64,000 nt of DNA from Serinus canaria (GCF_022539315.1 NC_066313.1:66963934-67027933); one strand, 5' to 3'. Numbered from the stretch's first letter, positions 1 through 11,934 are shown. The notes: generated from the letters alone by a model not told the origin. Translations and numbers: made by a program.

Positions 1-3000
1 GACAAGGAGGAAACTGCCATCAGAGCCATTCAGGGTACTGCACCAGAGGTAGCACCTTCTAGACTTTAATTTCCAGCCTGAAACTCCTTCTGCTGGAGTA
101 TATATTAGAGTTCAAAGAAGCCTAAGCTCATACCTGTACTTCCTAAAACAGCAAGGACAGGCTTTAATCAATTCAGTGTATGCCCCAGTTTTAACTCAGA
201 TCTGTTCTCATAAAGCAATTATTGCTAAAAGACCATATAAATGTGCATGTTCTTAATTTTAAACTGATGCCTATCTCATAAACCACTTGGATATTTTGCT
301 ATACTCCAAAATTTTGTTTAGAATCACATGATATTTGACTTACTTTCTTTCTAATTTGGATTATATGAGCAAACATCTAGAATGGTGCCTTGGGAAAAAA
401 GGAGCTACCACCAAGAGCTTGCCAAATCAGATAAGATGTAAATAAGTGCACTCAAAAAAGGGTCAGGGAACAATTAGAATCTTTACCAGAACTTGGTGTG
501 CCTTTGCTTCCATTTAGAATCCAAATGTAAGTGGTTGGTTGGATCCCCCACCAATTTTTGAAAATAATTTTGTATAGAAAATTTGCCAGTCCTTCTTGTC
601 AGCTGTGTCTGGCTAAGACACTGCAACTTTTTCTTTTGACTGATAGTCTGGAGATTATTATCTGAGCTTTGGATGCTCTGAGAACTTTTGCTGCTGTCTG
701 GTTTACACTAAAACTGCATGAAGGCTAAAGTTAAGGCAGCTTTGGAGAAAAAATGTAGCAGCTAGATTTCTGGGTAGAACTTCCCAGTAAAAATATTGTA
801 CCAGTACTCTGGAATTGCACAGTCCTCCATAGACCTTCACAGCTTAACATGTTAAAAGTTGTCAAGCCTTTAGAACTGGAAACTATCCCGAATATGAATT
901 TAATTTAATTTTTTTTTTCTACGTGTACTAGGGTTGCTACCTGTGGTCAGCAGCTGATGCCCAAATTGAATTCTCACTTCTTCCACCATGGAGGGGTAAT
1001 TGGCTACTTTCAGGGCATCCCTGAGACTCTAATCCTTCAGCCCTCTTTTTAACACAAAAAATAACTCCATACAGTATTTCCAAACGACACCTGTTTAATA
1101 GCATTCTTTAACAGAGCTGAAGGTATATTTCCCACAATGATAAAAGGTTGGGAAGGAGTCTCCGTAGGATGCTGCTTGGCTGAGTTCCTGTTGGTATGAT
1201 TATTTTCATTCTTCAGGGATTTTATTTTATTTTATTATTAATGGTATGTGAGGGAGTTCAGATCCTTAGACAGGCATCTTTTTAATTATTTTAATCTAAA
1301 TAAATTAATTGTGGCTACCCTTAGGAAACCACGTCAGCTCTCTACAAGCTTAAATGTTGGTAAAAGCCTATGTTCAGGTCTCATTTAAATTGTTTACAAA
1401 CTTTGCATTCTTCTCCAGCGACCACAAGAAAGACAGGATCATAGGAATAAAATAAGATAGACTAGGGTGTCTTCTCAATATTTCAGACCATAAAGTCAGG
1501 GCAGGAACTGTCTCTTTTGGTGTCTGTTAGGTCAATAGGTCAGATTATCACCACGTGGGACAGTAAGACATTGCCTGGTTGTTAGTATAAGTTTTATATA
1601 CTCAGGTCATGCACTCGGTGAATATCCACATCCATTTGCTGCAGAGCAAACGTGAGCAGCTCTGAAACATTGCTGAAGCAAATCTGCAGATTTTGTTTTC
1701 ACAAATGTTCTCAAAACCCCCTTTCTCCTATGCTTTGCTCCCTACCCTGCAACAAAACATTCAACTCTGTGAACAAAGACAAAGAGCCGGAGCAGTGGGG
1801 TCGGTATTTGGCATGCAGGCTATTCAGCAGGTGCGTGCTAAATTGCATTAGACTTAACACCAGGAATCAGATCACTAATTGGGCACCAATGTGAAGAATT
1901 TTTCTCATTTGGGACCTGAATTGCAACACTTATATCCCTTTAGGCAAGACATCACAACCTTCCTATCCCAAAGCAACAGCGCTACCGCTTGAGCTAAAGC
2001 AGAATCTCCATCAGCTGACAGTAGCAGCACTTACTGGATATCCTGTTTCTAGGCTGCAAGCCACAACAGGGGAAAGTCGTTTTAATCCTTTAGTGATTTA
2101 TAATCATTGGAATTTTAGGGCTCTGGTTCTTTTCTAACTTTCCATTTATTTTTAATTCTATGTGAGATTGTTTGGAAGAAATAAGCAAAGATGGCACTGG
2201 TTCTCAAAATTCAGACAAAAGAGATTTTTGTTTTTAGGAAGGGTAGAGAAATTAACAATGTTCTGCATTTTTTGTCTTTTCTCATTTCTTAGCTCCCTCG
2301 TTTCTACTATTTCAATACTCTGAAATATTTCCTCACTCTTCTTTTACTACAAGACACTAAAAGATGTAAAAAGAACCTAATGTTACATTTATAAAAACTG
2401 AAAAATGACAGTTTTCCCCTCATGAATAACAGTGCCTGAGGGAGCAGCTCTTTCTCAAGGTTTTCTGTGATGGGTCTCAGGCATAGTACCTCGGTCCAAG
2501 GAGAAGCATTGAGCTCCTTATGTAATCAAACCTCCCAGCTCTGAGAGACTGTCTGACGTGAAGCACACACAGCTGAAGGATTTCATCTGTTGCACACCAG
2601 CTGTGAGAAGTAGATGGTTATAGATTCCTCCTCTCTGCTGAGGTTTAAGTGTCCTGAGCCTCAAATTGCACATGCTCCCCAAGTACTTAATGATCTCTGC
2701 ATAACAATACAATGAGATTATATGCAATTCATAACATTAAAATCACCTCGATTTCTATTGAAATCACAGTGCTAGGCACAACATTTCCCTTTTCACACAG
2801 GTTGTTGATACTATTGTGGAAACATCCATACAGTGTTCAGATTTTAATTTCTAAAGGCAACTTGTCATGTGGGACTGTTTCCATAGCCCTATACATTTCT
2901 CTAATATTGCTTAATTCCTATTAAGTTTTGTTTTGCAAGGTAAGCTGCTTTCTTCCCTCAGGTACTTCTGCAAAAAGAATTCTATGATATCATCTTTATG

Positions 3001-4230
3001 CTATCCAGAACATAAGAAAACACTTCAGACAGAAGGAACTTTATTTAGTTAAAATGATGTTCATAGTCTTAATTTAAAATGATCCAAGAGGATCCCCAGC
3101 AGGAATGGAAGTGCTCTTTTGAAGCAAGATCATAAACAGCAGCAGAGAAAAATAATTTTATGATCATTATTTCCTCATCAATTAAAAAATGTGTTCCAAA
3201 TAAATGTTATTATTACTAGACCTTTCCCCAACTAGAAATACATCTTTCTCCTAAAACACTTTCTGATCTAATTTCTAAGAAGTCCTGTTAGTGATTAGTA
3301 ATAGTTGAAATTGCAGAATTATCCTGAAAGGAATTATTTTATTTCATTTCCCTCCTCTTTCCAATTCAAATTTATAGATGGGATTTAAATAATTTCCTAG
3401 GAAATCGGACACTCAGGAAAATGTATTCTGAAATTCTATGGAAATACATAATTTGAAAGTCAAAATTACAGAGATCAAATTGAAGTGATTTTGCTCTGCT
3501 GAAGTAAGTGCCTTAATTAGCTCACTTCCAGGAAAAGTTTTGGGAGTTGGGAGGAATGGTTGAGGGTTTTCTTGTCTCAACCAACAGGTCCTTTATGATA
3601 GAAAACTCTTCTAACAGGGATGATTTTTTTTTTATTTGTAGTTCTAACTGTATTAGCCAGGACAAAGGGAAGAAATAAATGGACAGAACCAGAACACAAG
3701 TGTCTTTCAAATCTAAACACATTTTCACCTACCTCAGGGAACACGCCTATGCTGCTCCAATTTTATAGTTTCAGATAATTTCTATGGGGTTTATTTGTCA
3801 CTCACTGGCAGCCAAACTTGACACAATCAGTAGAGATTGCCTTAAAAAAAATGTGTAGGATGGTATTACTCCCTCCTGGTGACCGCAAAGTCCTTCACAG
3901 AAACTTCCTTAGCTCTAAATGCCCAGGCATTTGCAACATATTCATCATCAAATACTGTTGCATAAACAGAACATAGAAGTCGTTCTCTGAATACATCATT
4001 TCTCACACTCATTATTGATGAGATAAAGGTTATCAATAACTCAAGGAAATACAATAAATGACCTATCCTTTGTCAGACTGTTAGATATCCTGTAGTCCTG
4101 TAGTTGCAACTAATTTCTGAGGCTTTCTTGCTGTGATCTTTTGTTATAACATTGTTACGTACCATGCATAGAAAAAGAGACTACAAACAGCCTAACTTCA
4201 GTCATGACACTCTTCATAAAAAATAGCTAT
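1..4230. other. Non-coding AT-rich DNA, no gene seen
   Basis: No open frame here exceeds about 80 codons and none resembles a known protein family. The stretch is AT-rich, with short T runs (for example 909-918) and a (TTTTA)n tract at 1219-1241. I saw no CR1, LTR, tRNA or other repeat I could name. A short piece near 1975-2010 (wording like CGCTACCGCTTGAGCTAAAG) looks faintly like a tRNA-type or old repeat sequence but is too short to call. The stretch could be intergenic or intronic; nothing in it decides between the two. Confidence 0.7.
1219..1241. repeat. (TTTTA)n simple repeat
   Basis: Short pentanucleotide tract of the form TTTTATTTTATTTTA ending in TTATTA. About four imperfect units can be read. 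It is an ordinary AT-rich microsatellite with no sign of function. Confidence 0.8.
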
Positions 4231-4256
4231 AGTCATTGTGGAGTTCCACAATGACT
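4231..4256. repeat. Perfect inverted repeat, 11-bp arms, 4-nt loop
   Basis: The left arm AGTCATTGTGG (4231-4241) is exactly complementary to the right arm CCACAATGACT (4246-4256), separated by AGTT. Read as RNA or single-stranded DNA it would form a tight hairpin. No open frame or transcription unit adjoins it, and the CR1 fragment starts about 165 bases downstream. It could be a chance palindrome, the relic of a small palindromic transposon, or a binding site for a dimeric factor; the sequence does not say which. Confidence 0.85.
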
Positions 4257-4419
4257 TTTGATTTAAAACCAGTAATTCTGAATTCTCATTTTTGCCAGGT
4301 TGAAGAACGAGGGTTGCTGAGTACATTTGATGTAAAGATGCATATGGTGGATGCCTGTTGTAGGCTCATCATTGGAAGGAATACACACTCCTAAACTGCA
4401 GTGCATGCATGCTGCTGTG

Positions 4420-4630
4420 CTTGTTTCTGTTAGAAAGAATTTCTTCACTGAAAGAGTGGTTGGAATGGGAATTGGCTGCTTGGAGAAGCAGTGGAGTCAC
4501 CATCCCTTGAAGTGTTCAATGAACGACAGCGAAGTGGCCCTTAGTGATACGGTTTAGTTATTGTGGTGGTCAAAGTTTGGACTTGAAGGTCTTGGAGGCC
4601 TTTTTCAGCCATAATGATTCCATCATTCAG
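4420..4630 (+). mobile_element. CR1 LINE, 3' end of ORF2 and 3' tail
   Basis: This is a 5'-truncated CR1 non-LTR retrotransposon in + orientation. The start encodes the conserved C-terminal CR1 wording RKNFFTERVV (from about 4431), and the end of the frame reads ALSDTV followed by TAG at 4555-4557, the usual CR1 ORF2 ending. The residues between do not match the family although the DNA still does (GTGGAGTCACCATCCCTTGA), so small compensating indels have shifted the frame and then restored it. The 3' tail GGACTTGAAGGTCTTGGAGG...AATGATTCCATCATTC matches the CR1 3' UTR and its terminal short repeat. The copy is inactive and moderately decayed. Confidence 0.9.
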
Positions 4631-5165
4631 AGAGGAGCCATGTGTCAGGCCTACCCTGTGCTCCTCAGGTTTACCCCTAGGACACTGTCCTGGGAGGTCT
4701 GGCTTGAGGCAGCCCGTGTCTGGTGAGATGAATCCAAGACAGGAAGTCAGTGCAAGCAGTAGGTGGAAGGAAAGTGAATCTCCCCTCTCGGAGCATCTTT
4801 CGATTAATGCATTTTTCGCTATATCATGTTCACTTAACAAAGTAAAACCTGGCATATTTTGAAAAGCTGCTCAGTGTTTCCTTCCTGTGATATTATATGG
4901 AGGAAGTTCTTCTCAGAGACACTCATCTCATTTCTCCTTAGCAGAATGATTTCTAGTTACTACATCTTTCTTATCAGATCTCTCCATTCCTTTCTTTAGT
5001 ACTTTCTTTGATATCGGAAGGGGATGGCAGTAGATGCTCTTTGAATGATGGAAGAAGAGGATATGATTTTATAGCAGGCTATGTTCATTACAACAGGGAA
5101 AGCCTGGACATGTCTAAAATAGGCATTTTCTGCTGTTGAGAGTTGTGCTCTACTGAATCCTTTGA

Positions 5166-5205
5166 AAGTGCTAACATAGAAGTGCTGAAGTGCTAACATA
5201 GAAGT
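5166..5205. repeat. 22-bp-period tandem duplication
   Basis: The 18-mer AAGTGCTAACATAGAAGT occurs at 5166-5183 and again at 5188-5205 without change, giving a period of 22 bases. It is a recent small duplication, probably from replication slippage, with no visible function. Confidence 0.85.
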
Positions 5206-6177
5206 AGTTCCTGTGCACGGTGACCCTGCATGCTTTGCCCTGCACATCTGTGGTTTGCAGAACTGGGCACACAGCATGTGCCTTCAGCAGCCCCGTTCTG
5301 AGCTGGAATCACTAACCATCTCAGATTTTTCCATGTACCTCTTGGAAGAAAAGAAGCATTTAAATCAAGGAGTAGGCACATGCAGTAAGGAGATGCATGC
5401 ATTGCAGAGGGGGAACAGAGACAGAGTAAAATCCCGCTGTGCTTGTCCTTTTTGTGGTACATGTGGAGAAGCAATGTTAAATCAGAAGAGTGAGGAATAA
5501 TTAATGCTAGTTTGTAGGGGATAACTAAAGCAATATCACTGCAATCTCAAATTGCACAGAAAACCAACTGTGTAGTTGGGAGGTAAATAAATGTCTTCCT
5601 ACGCTCTTCTCAAAGAATAGAGCAGTTTTGACAACTCGTCCTCTCTTTCAAATGTCACTAATTATTTAGGCGAAGGGAATGTTTGTTTTTACGGACCAAG
5701 AAAAGCTGCTTTGCAAGTCTTGGAAGCTGGAATCATTGTAAAAATGTGAATTCCACTTTATAATACATCAAAACATCCCTTCCAAAACATCTCTTCTCAT
5801 ATTCGTGAGGGGTCTGCATCACATACATAATAACAGTGTTTTCTGAATATATCAGGTAGAATTGTACATCACAATTTCTGTTCCCAAAATTAATTTATAT
5901 GTCTGTTTGTTGTATGTATTTGAACACTTACCTTCCCTGGCAAAGACAATTTTGTCTGATGAGTGCCCCATATTTTGTCTCAGTCAAAGCCTTTCCTCCT
6001 AAAACCAGCTCTGAACCATCAAAAATGTTAATGTGGAAGTCAGCAGTATTACACAAATGTCCTTGTTTCATAAGAGAAAAGAAAGATTAACTTTAATAAT
6101 TTAAGACAGTCTCTAAATTAACAAAGAGGAAGTGAGCAGTGTTACCATGCTGTACCTTGATGGATGCCTTTTCCCCG

Positions 6178-6199
6178 TTTTTTTTTTTTTTTTTTTTTT
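6178..6199. repeat. T22 homopolymer
   Basis: An uninterrupted run of 22 T is followed by GCTTTTCAG. The combination looks like a splice acceptor with a polypyrimidine tract, but there is no recognisable exon after it. Read from the other strand it is an A run, yet no AATAAA-like signal or retrocopy body precedes it. A plain homopolymer is the safest call, and its exact length is prone to sequencing error. Confidence 0.85.
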
Positions 6200-7424
6200 G
6201 CTTTTCAGATTCATAGTGGGGTCTCTCAAGTTTTGAAATCCAGCATTACCAATTGCCATCATTACACACAGCCCCACGTGCCCAGAGCAGACACTAAGGC
6301 TCATAGCTGCAGCTTTGAGGATGAAGAGCTTTTGTGTCAGACTACACTAGATAATTGGACCCCTGTACAACTCAGATCAAACCCTGGCTTTTGGAAACTA
6401 ATACTGTTTTAACCAGGAGTCCTGAGGTTGAAGAGGTATGCAGATGATTACTAAGCACCAAATCTGAATATGGGTTTATTTTCCTAATGAAATAAGATAA
6501 TAAAGAAGATCATCATCAGATGAGAATTTTTTTGGTTAGAGTCTGCTCCTAACCCATTGACTTGCACAGCTCTATCCAAACCTCCATACTTTCTCCAGGA
6601 GGTGCAAGGGTCAGGGCAGCAAAATACCATGACAGGGATCTTAGAATCACCCTAATTTTTCTTTTTGGTTAATCAATTCATCTGTGAAGAAGCAGCAATG
6701 AAGGAAATTACACAGTCAACATGTTACCTCAGTACTAAAAGAAGCTTTTAATTTTTGTGTAAAAACACATTCTGAAAACTGATGTTTTCTTTTGAGTTGA
6801 AAAAGGCATTTGTGCTATTGATTATAGGGTACATATGCAGGTCAAAATTAATACTTGCAAATAATACTGTTGCTGTAATTGACAATAACCTGGCACTCCT
6901 GATTGGTGGAGAAGATGCTGTAACATCACATTATAGTTCCTTTACCTGAGGGAAGCACAGACTGCCTGGTGCTGGCTTGTAATAATTTGCCTAGAGATCA
7001 AGTCATACAGATACAGTTATAATGGCTCAGGAGAAAAAGAAGTATTTTGCCTTGTTCAAAGACATTATGGACCAGAGATTTGTTCTTGAAGATATGAATG
7101 GCTCAGATTTTGGGGAGCCAGCCATATCCCCACTTTCCCCACTTTCAGAAATAGAATCTCAGCGGTGACTGGCTGTCTGCATCAAGAAGACAAACTTAGG
7201 AAAAAGAGCAGGCAGGATGGCAGTCTCCCCTGATAGTTTTCTGCTCTTCAAGGACATGTGCTTGGAAACTCTGAGGCAGTGAGCCAGATTTCTGTTTCAG
7301 CTTTATGTGCTGCTCAATTGGTGCACATACAGTTTTTAAATGGAGGTCTCCACCTTGTCTGAAGGGCAGTAATTAAGTGGGGCTTTGATTGCCCCAGGCA
7401 GCCAGATAATAGGAACTTTCCTGT

Positions 7425-7560
7425 CCTGATGAGCAGTCCCAGAGGATCTGCTCTTTTGGTACCTCCTGATTTGACTGCTGCAATGCACTTGTTATGGGAC
7501 AACCTTGCAAACTGCTCAGAAATGCCAGTGTCTGTGGCAGGGGGTGGTCTGCTCACTAAG
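7425..7560 (+). mobile_element. Decayed L2-like LINE fragment (ORF2 C-terminal region)
   Basis: Reading from 7458, the + strand gives T-S-stop-F followed by DCCNALVMGQPCK (7473-7511). This matches the block 'TSRLDYCNALxxGLPxK' near the C-terminus of L2-type non-LTR retrotransposon proteins: the D-x-CNAL core, the G-x-P and the following K are in register. The in-frame TGA sits where the family has Arg; a CGA to TGA change there would be ordinary CpG decay. A few residues further the match is lost, probably through an indel, and the frame stops at about 7557. The match is short, so confidence is moderate. If correct, it is an old insertion, since L2 has long been inactive in birds. Confidence 0.5.
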
Positions 7561-9249
7561 CCCTGTGCCACAAGGAGGGGATTTCCTGCTGGCTTTGGGC
7601 TGACTTATTCAATAGACTTCCTGTATCTTTTGTCCCAGCAGCAGCAGCTGGCAAAGGATGCTCCTAGCTGTCTTCAAGTTTGACTTTAGAGGTGGTAAGT
7701 GGAAAACACATTTCTTTGGAAAGCTGGTTTGGAGCTGGTCCAGAGAAGGGAGATTTCCCCTGCTTTGTATGACTATCATTGCTTCCTTGGTTTATCATAG
7801 CTCAATAATTTCATCATTAGCATAATGTCTACCTCCAGATTTCTAAAAGCAAGTTGTTTGGCAACTACACATTTATAAGGAGTAATTATTTTCTGTATTG
7901 ATTGTTCTTATTTTTAATTAAATTAAATTGTGTTAGTTCACCTTGAAATTATGAGATTATACTAATTGCACAGTGCATTGTTACCATCAAAATCAAAAGT
8001 TCTAGTTTGAAAACCAATGGAGAACACAGCTGGAAATAATGATCAGTCAGCTTTGAGGAGGCACTGTCCTGAAGAGGATTTGTTGATCTGTAAGGCTTAT
8101 ATTAGTTCAACTTTGTAATGCATAAGGGTCTTGCCTAAGAATCTTAAGTCAAAAAGAAATGGTAACATTGAAAAATTATTTCTTTAAAAATTATTTCTTC
8201 TTTTGGCAAACTTAATCCATCTGATGTTAAACAAAACTTCATCTACATCAAGGTCTTCATCCTTCTCATGCTAGTGGTCTGACACAAATGGTAGGGTGAT
8301 GAGAAGAAAGAGACATGCCAATAATATTCAATACCTTTTAAAGTGCAAAATCTAGTTCACTTTCCATGAAAAAAAACAAAACAACCTCTAGGTGGTCAAA
8401 AGTTTGTCAGGGATTCCAGAGTTACCCATCTGCACAAATAATACTTATGTGGTTTCAACAGGGGTTGTAGTGAATTTGGAGATGCTACCTTGAGACACTG
8501 ACAGTCCTGGTATTTATTCATTGTAACATTTTTAAAAGCCTGTTTCACTGAAACCTAAATATTTTACAGAAATTGTTGCCCAAGAATTTCAGTGAGCAGT
8601 TTGAATTTTGTGTTAAAACAAGGGGAAGGAACCAGAGTTCTCCAAGAGACAGAGACGGAAAAGACAGTTCTGTTCATTATCCAGCTTAATATAGTTAATC
8701 TGGTTTCTTATCTGGAGGATTTTTCATTCTTTTTAAAATAAAAAATGTCCAATTGCTTCCACTTCACAGTATGAACCCTCAAGATTTATTCACAAAGCAC
8801 AAGAGATGTTTTCCACGTGGAGTTGCTTGAGGGATTATAGGGGAAAAAAATGGTACTTTACTCCAATTAAGCCAAGCAGAGCTGAAGATAAAGGACTTCT
8901 GAATATCCGACTTAGTGACTCATACTTTTAAACAGTTTTTCTCAACAGGCTGTGAGGAGAAACTTTTACATGGTATAAATGTAAGACTTTCTAAAACCGA
9001 GTGAAACAGTCTGAAAGTGCATAACTCAGGCTTTTACTTGATGTAGAAACTCTTTTTTTTTTCTTTTCCTAAAGAGCTCATAGGGCAGGCATTATGATTT
9101 CATAACAAAAATTTCAGACTTTTTATTTCATATTTACAATCAAGTTTTATTATGGAATTATTAATTATTTATTTATTTACAATCAAGTAATTGTGGAAAT
9201 AGGTGTGAAGAATAATTTTGCAAGAGAAATTTTTAATACCTTAGGTCAT
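7561..9249. other. Non-coding AT-rich DNA
   Basis: No gene or named repeat was recognised between the L2-like relic and the CR1 copy. The right half has T-rich runs (9053-9068) and an ATTTATTT-type tract near 9150-9180. Short open frames carry no motifs. Confidence 0.65.
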
Positions 9250-9860
9250 TCTATCATAGAGTCATAGAATCATTTATGTTTGAAAAGACCTTTAGGGTGA
9301 GTCCTGCTGTTAACCCAACACTGCCAAGTCCACCACTAAATCATGTCCCCAAGGGGGTATCTAAATACCACCAGGGACAGTGACTTCCCAGGTCAGTCTG
9401 TTCCAATCTTTGACAAACCTTCCAGTGAAATACTTTTTCTAATGCCCAGTTCAACTTGAGATCACTTCCTCTTGTGCTATTGCTGGTTACCTGAGAGAAG
9501 AGACTGACCCCCATGTCACAGCCACCTCCTGTCAGGGAGCTGTAGAGAGTGACAAGGTTCCTAATGAGCCTCCTGCTCTCCAGGTTAACTCCCCCAGTTC
9601 CCTCATCTCCCTCATCAGACTTGTGCTCCAGACCCTTCACCAGTTTCATTGCCCTTCTCTGGACTTGCTCCAACACCTCAATGTCCTTCCTGAACTGAGG
9701 GGCCCAGAACTGAACACAGCACTGGAGGTGTGGCTGCCCCAGTGTCGAGTACAGGGGGACAATCCCTGCCCTGGCCCTGCTGGCCACACCATTGCTGATA
9801 CAGGCCAGGATGCCACTGGCCTTGGCCACCTGGCCACACAGTTGGCTGTGTTGGGTACTT
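9250..9860 (-). mobile_element. CR1 LINE, 5'-truncated, about 0.6 kb
   Basis: A clear avian CR1 copy in - orientation. On the + strand the element's 3' end reads CATAGAGTCATAGAATCAT, the short repeated CR1 terminus, at about 9252-9272. Next come the reverse complements of the 3' UTR (AACCCAACACTGCCAAGTCC) and of the ORF2 C-terminal region (GTGCTCCAGACCCTTCACCA, CTGAACACAGCACTGGAGGT). Similarity stops near 9860, so the copy is truncated at its 5' end, as most CR1 copies are. No target-site duplication is obvious, which is normal for CR1. It is the largest recognisable mobile element in the window and cannot move by itself. Confidence 0.97.
9341..9829 (-). pseudogene. CR1 ORF2 C-terminal remnant
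   Basis: An open frame of 162 codons lies inside the CR1 copy. It carries the C-terminal part of the CR1 ORF2 protein, downstream of the reverse transcriptase core: VASRARAGIVPLYSTL, then CVQFWAPQFRKDIEVLEQVQRR split over the next segment, then KGLEHKSDEG and LFSQVTSNSTRGSDLKLN. Near the end the frame leaves the family reading at about VCQRLEQTDLG, where the alternative frame gives the expected W-N-R-L wording, so there is a frameshift close to 9420. The endonuclease and catalytic reverse transcriptase domains are absent. The product would have no activity; the long frame is a leftover, not a host gene. Confidence 0.93.
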
Positions 9861-10302
9861 CAATCTGACTGAAGTAAAACACCTCTGTTTTCACCTGGTT
9901 TTTTATTTTTTTTATTTTTTCCCCAAGGTTAATTTTTTGCATTTGAGGCTAGCTGAAGAATAAAAGTAAATTTTTACTGTCTCTCAGCATTCTATTAGCA
10001 GAATGGGTAAAATACAGCATATACGTAGCTGCCAGCTGTTTTGATGGTTATGTTACCTAAAATTTCAACATTTAAATTTAAAATTAGGCCATGTGCTTTT
10101 AGTTCAGCTGAATAAAAAAAAATGCTGACAAAATATCTAATTCATTTACTTCTCCCTCCCTATTCTGACAAATAACTGCAGGAAAGAAAGTCAATACTAC
10201 AAATTCTTAAAAATATCTATTAAATAGTTTGGGGGGTGGGCAGGTTTAAAAGGGAACTTCTGTCTCCCATGTTTCTACACAAAACTGGAAGGTTCAGGGC
10301 TT

Positions 10303-10410
10303 TATCATGATTTTCCCATCACAACATAGTACAATATTGTACAAAGATAAAACCTGCTTACATGGATTATTTTTGTTTTATCTCTTCTTTTTTTCTTAAA
10401 ACTGAACCAC
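10303..10410. repeat. Unidentified dispersed repeat, copy 1
   Basis: This segment is clearly related to 15227-15333 in the same orientation. Both start TATCATGATTTTCCCA and share ACAACATAGT, ACAAAGATAAAAC, TGCTTACAT and TTTGTTTTA in order, ending in CTGAACCA. Over the first 78 bases I count about 10 mismatches and no gap; the T-rich part that follows is less certain. Sequence on either side does not align convincingly. It could be a fragment of an LTR or other old transposon, or a local duplication. I do not recognise the family. Confidence 0.8.
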
Positions 10411-11021
10411 GTATCCCAAGAACTAGTCAAATGTAGTTTGGATTTCCAGTGTAAAGCCTCTCAAGTACTCTTTGCTTGGTTAATGTCTGTGATGGCAGTG
10501 TGCCAGGTGTGTGTCCAGTCTGTACAGAAAACAAAAGGCAGTACTGGTGACCACTGCATCTGGTACCTGCTGGCTAAGCAGAGAAAAAGCAAGACAGACA
10601 TTCCTACAAAGCCCTTGGATAATTTTCTCCCATTGCTATGTATACTGATAATAAATTACAATTTTTTCTCACATTTTAATGTCTTTCATTCCCAGATTTG
10701 GCTCCATGCTGAACTCAGTGCAGGGAAGACCTCCAGCAGCAGTCTTCCTGCGCAGGTCTTACTAAATCCAAGGAGGGTGCACAGAAATATTGGGCCCTTG
10801 AGCTTCCTCTGTTGCCTGCTGTGCCCCTTGTGCTGCCTTTCCCCTGTCCCCAAAGCTGTGAGACCCTCTGCCTGCATTCAGCAGACCTGGGCTGTGCCAA
10901 CAGCCAGGGCAGAGAGAGTCAGTGAAAGGCACAGAAACATCTCTTGTTGGTCTAGAGAGCCAATAATTAAATGAAAATGGTGACACTCAAAGAACCATTC
11001 CTCTAAATCTTCTAATGGATT

Positions 11022-11059
11022 AAGAAAAAAAAAAAAAAAAAGAAAGAAAAAAGGAAAAA
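11022..11059. repeat. A-rich tract (A17 plus GAAA units)
   Basis: A run of 17 A (11025-11041) is followed by GAAAG, AAAAAAGG and AAAAA blocks. It is purine-only over nearly 40 bases. No retrocopy is recognised upstream of it, so it is reported as low-complexity sequence only. Confidence 0.85.
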
Positions 11060-11934
11060 TCTAGAGGAATGCTCCAAAGTCCCCTTGTTGTAGATTACCT
11101 CTGTAAATGCATTATCATGTTGCATTTTCTTTCCTTTTAAATGGCTTATGCTAAAGCATACAGGATTATCAAATTATAAAAGTGCAGTTAAAGAAATCAA
11201 ATTCAGAGACAAAATGAAGTTGCCATTCCCTGCACCCTGCACTGTATTATTCTTACATAAAGGTAATATTTCATTGAAAGGCAATTTAAGAGCAAATTAA
11301 AAGATCCCTGTTTCTGTAGGAAACAGACTGGGCCATTGAAGATTCAGCTTGAATTGTTTTTAAAAAGCATACTTTATGTTTAACTTCCAAAGGTAATAGA
11401 AGAAAGAGCTACAAATACTTTTTGCATCCTAATCATTGTAGGAAGAGATCAGGGGAAAATGTCAATGCAACTGATGACATGTTTCAGGAATCAGTACCTA
11501 AATTTTCTGGGAATACATGAGACAGACAGAAGGTGACAGGTTTTTTACCCCAAAGTGAGACCTTAGTTTAACAGCATAACATAGTCTATATATCACAAAT
11601 TGCTTGGCAGCTCCCTCACAAGATACTCCTGTATTTGAAGTGTACAAAGTAGAACAAATTAGTATCAAGTCACTAAGACTGCACCTAACCACTTTGGGAT
11701 AGCTATGCAAAATTCCTACTGACTCCAGAGGTCCAGGATCAGGTCCATAATGACTGAAAGGCAGCATGACTCAGTTAACAATGCAAGGCAAGGTTGATTA
11801 TTTTGCTCTGCGACGAAAAATAGAAATTACTAACCTCCCTACTGGAAATTAAAGAAAAAAAATTGCACGATGCTGTCGAGGACAGACACTAAAACCGAAG
11901 TAGGTGGTTCTGCTGAATCTGCCGAGAGCCAAGA

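Larger units (their letters stand above)
4631..7424. other. Non-coding DNA between CR1 and L2 relics
   Basis: No gene is recognised. The stretch holds a short tandem duplication at 5166-5205 and a 22-base T run at 6178-6199. Several open frames of 60-95 codons between 4.9 and 5.5 kb overlap each other on both strands and carry no family motifs. About 4640-4800 is less AT-rich than its surroundings but shows nothing I can identify. Confidence 0.65.
9861..11934. other. Non-coding DNA; one copy of an unidentified repeat
   Basis: No gene is recognised. It contains the first copy of the dispersed repeat (10303-10410) and an A-rich tract (11022-11059). An open frame of 178 codons at 10438-10974 (+) has no motif, signal peptide or compositional coding signature, and overlaps three open frames on the other strand; I treat it as chance. 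The stretch from about 10690 to 10930 is somewhat GC-richer than its flanks, with no further structure seen. Confidence 0.6.

Noticed and set aside
1964..2020. tRNA-like or old repeat wording (CGCTACCGCTTGAGCTAAAG)
   Set aside because: No cloverleaf could be drawn and the match is under 25 bases.
6178..6215. T22 plus GCTTTTCAG as a splice acceptor, or the reverse complement of a poly(A) tail of a retrocopy
   Set aside because: No exon-like sequence follows, and no AATAAA-type signal or recognisable gene copy lies on the minus-strand upstream side.
10438..10974. 178-codon open frame on the + strand
   Set aside because: No domain, no homology recognised, no splice or promoter context, and three other frames are open across it on the opposite strand.
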